A stretch of DNA of 6,718 bases from an uncultured bacterium (GTDB lineage Bacteria > Bacteroidota > Bacteroidia > Bacteroidales > Paludibacteraceae): assembly GCA_947074225.1 (NCBI GenBank), contig CAMTOX010000108.1:1-6718 (forward strand), in the 5' to 3' direction. Both the position numbers and the translations under genes were made by a program. Shown here piece by piece: positions 6,629-6,718 of this stretch (within the stretch, counting starts at the first letter, position 1; every line of letters starts with the position of its first letter). The notes under the pieces are model-generated. The model had not been told where the DNA came from. It worked only from the letters and a program-made list of their open reading frames with translations, and made no database searches.

Positions 6629-6718
6629 TTATAATCACTTTGAAAATATTGAAAATTTAAACATGATAAAAGAGACTAACCTAAACTTTATATATTTAAA
6701 ACAAAATAGGTGGAGAGG

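Larger units (their letters stand above)
6382..6718. other. AT-rich region without genes; leader of the large T9SS cargo gene
   Basis: I see no credible gene in these 337 bases; all frames are broken by frequent stops. The region is strongly AT-rich and lies upstream of the leftward operon, so it should hold its promoter. It contains a 9-bp inverted repeat (6442-6465), a 9-bp tandem repeat (6611-6628) and one partial match to the Bacteroidota promoter element (6557-6564). The right edge reads AGGTGGAGAGG, which cannot be interpreted without the sequence beyond. Confidence 0.7.

Noticed and set aside
6708..6718. AGGTGGAGAGG at the right edge as a ribosome binding site of a rightward gene
   Set aside because: No start codon is visible before the window ends, and the Bacteroidota genes here do not use clear Shine-Dalgarno sequences.
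1..6718. tRNA, rRNA, insertion sequence, defence or phage genes
   Set aside because: Scanning both strands gave no cloverleaf-like region, transposase motif or terminal inverted repeats flanking a gene.

Overview
The window comes from a Bacteroidota genome, most likely a Bacteroidales member outside the genus Bacteroides that carries a type IX secretion system (T9SS). The evidence is a 1201-residue secreted protein ending in a T9SS type A-like sorting domain, an OmpA-family protein with a barrel, proline linker and peptidoglycan-binding domain, AT-rich gene leaders without clear Shine-Dalgarno sequences, and low-GC DNA. The species cannot be named from the sequence alone.

Layout. On the + strand, positions 1-335 hold the end of a small-conductance mechanosensitive channel (MscS family). 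It enters from outside the window and stops early, without the usual C-terminal cytoplasmic domain. Thirteen bases later comes a complete ispD (349-1011), the MEP-pathway cytidylyltransferase. Positions 1012-1156 lie between convergent genes and hold two strong, unrelated hairpins: a perfect 21-bp stem and a perfect 13-bp stem. On the - strand are two genes transcribed leftward, 29 bases apart: a giant multidomain T9SS cargo protein (6381-2776), then an OmpA-like outer-membrane protein (2746-1157). Positions 6382-6718 have no gene; they are very AT-rich and hold the leader of the big gene, with a 9-bp inverted repeat, a 9-bp tandem repeat and one weak promoter candidate.

How the genes may work together. 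The - strand pair looks like a two-gene operon. The first product would cross the inner membrane by its signal peptide and the outer membrane by T9SS, and end up on the surface or released. The second is an envelope protein that could tie the outer membrane to peptidoglycan. A functional partnership is inferred from adjacency only. The + strand pair (channel remnant, ispD) is housekeeping and not obviously related.

No mobile element, CRISPR array, RNA gene or defence cassette was recognised. The points most worth a second look are the barrel, poly-proline, regulatory-like and OmpA-C architecture, the pairing of that protein with a T9SS cargo, the unnamed Cys-bearing domain in the cargo, and the abrupt end of the mscS gene next to ispD.
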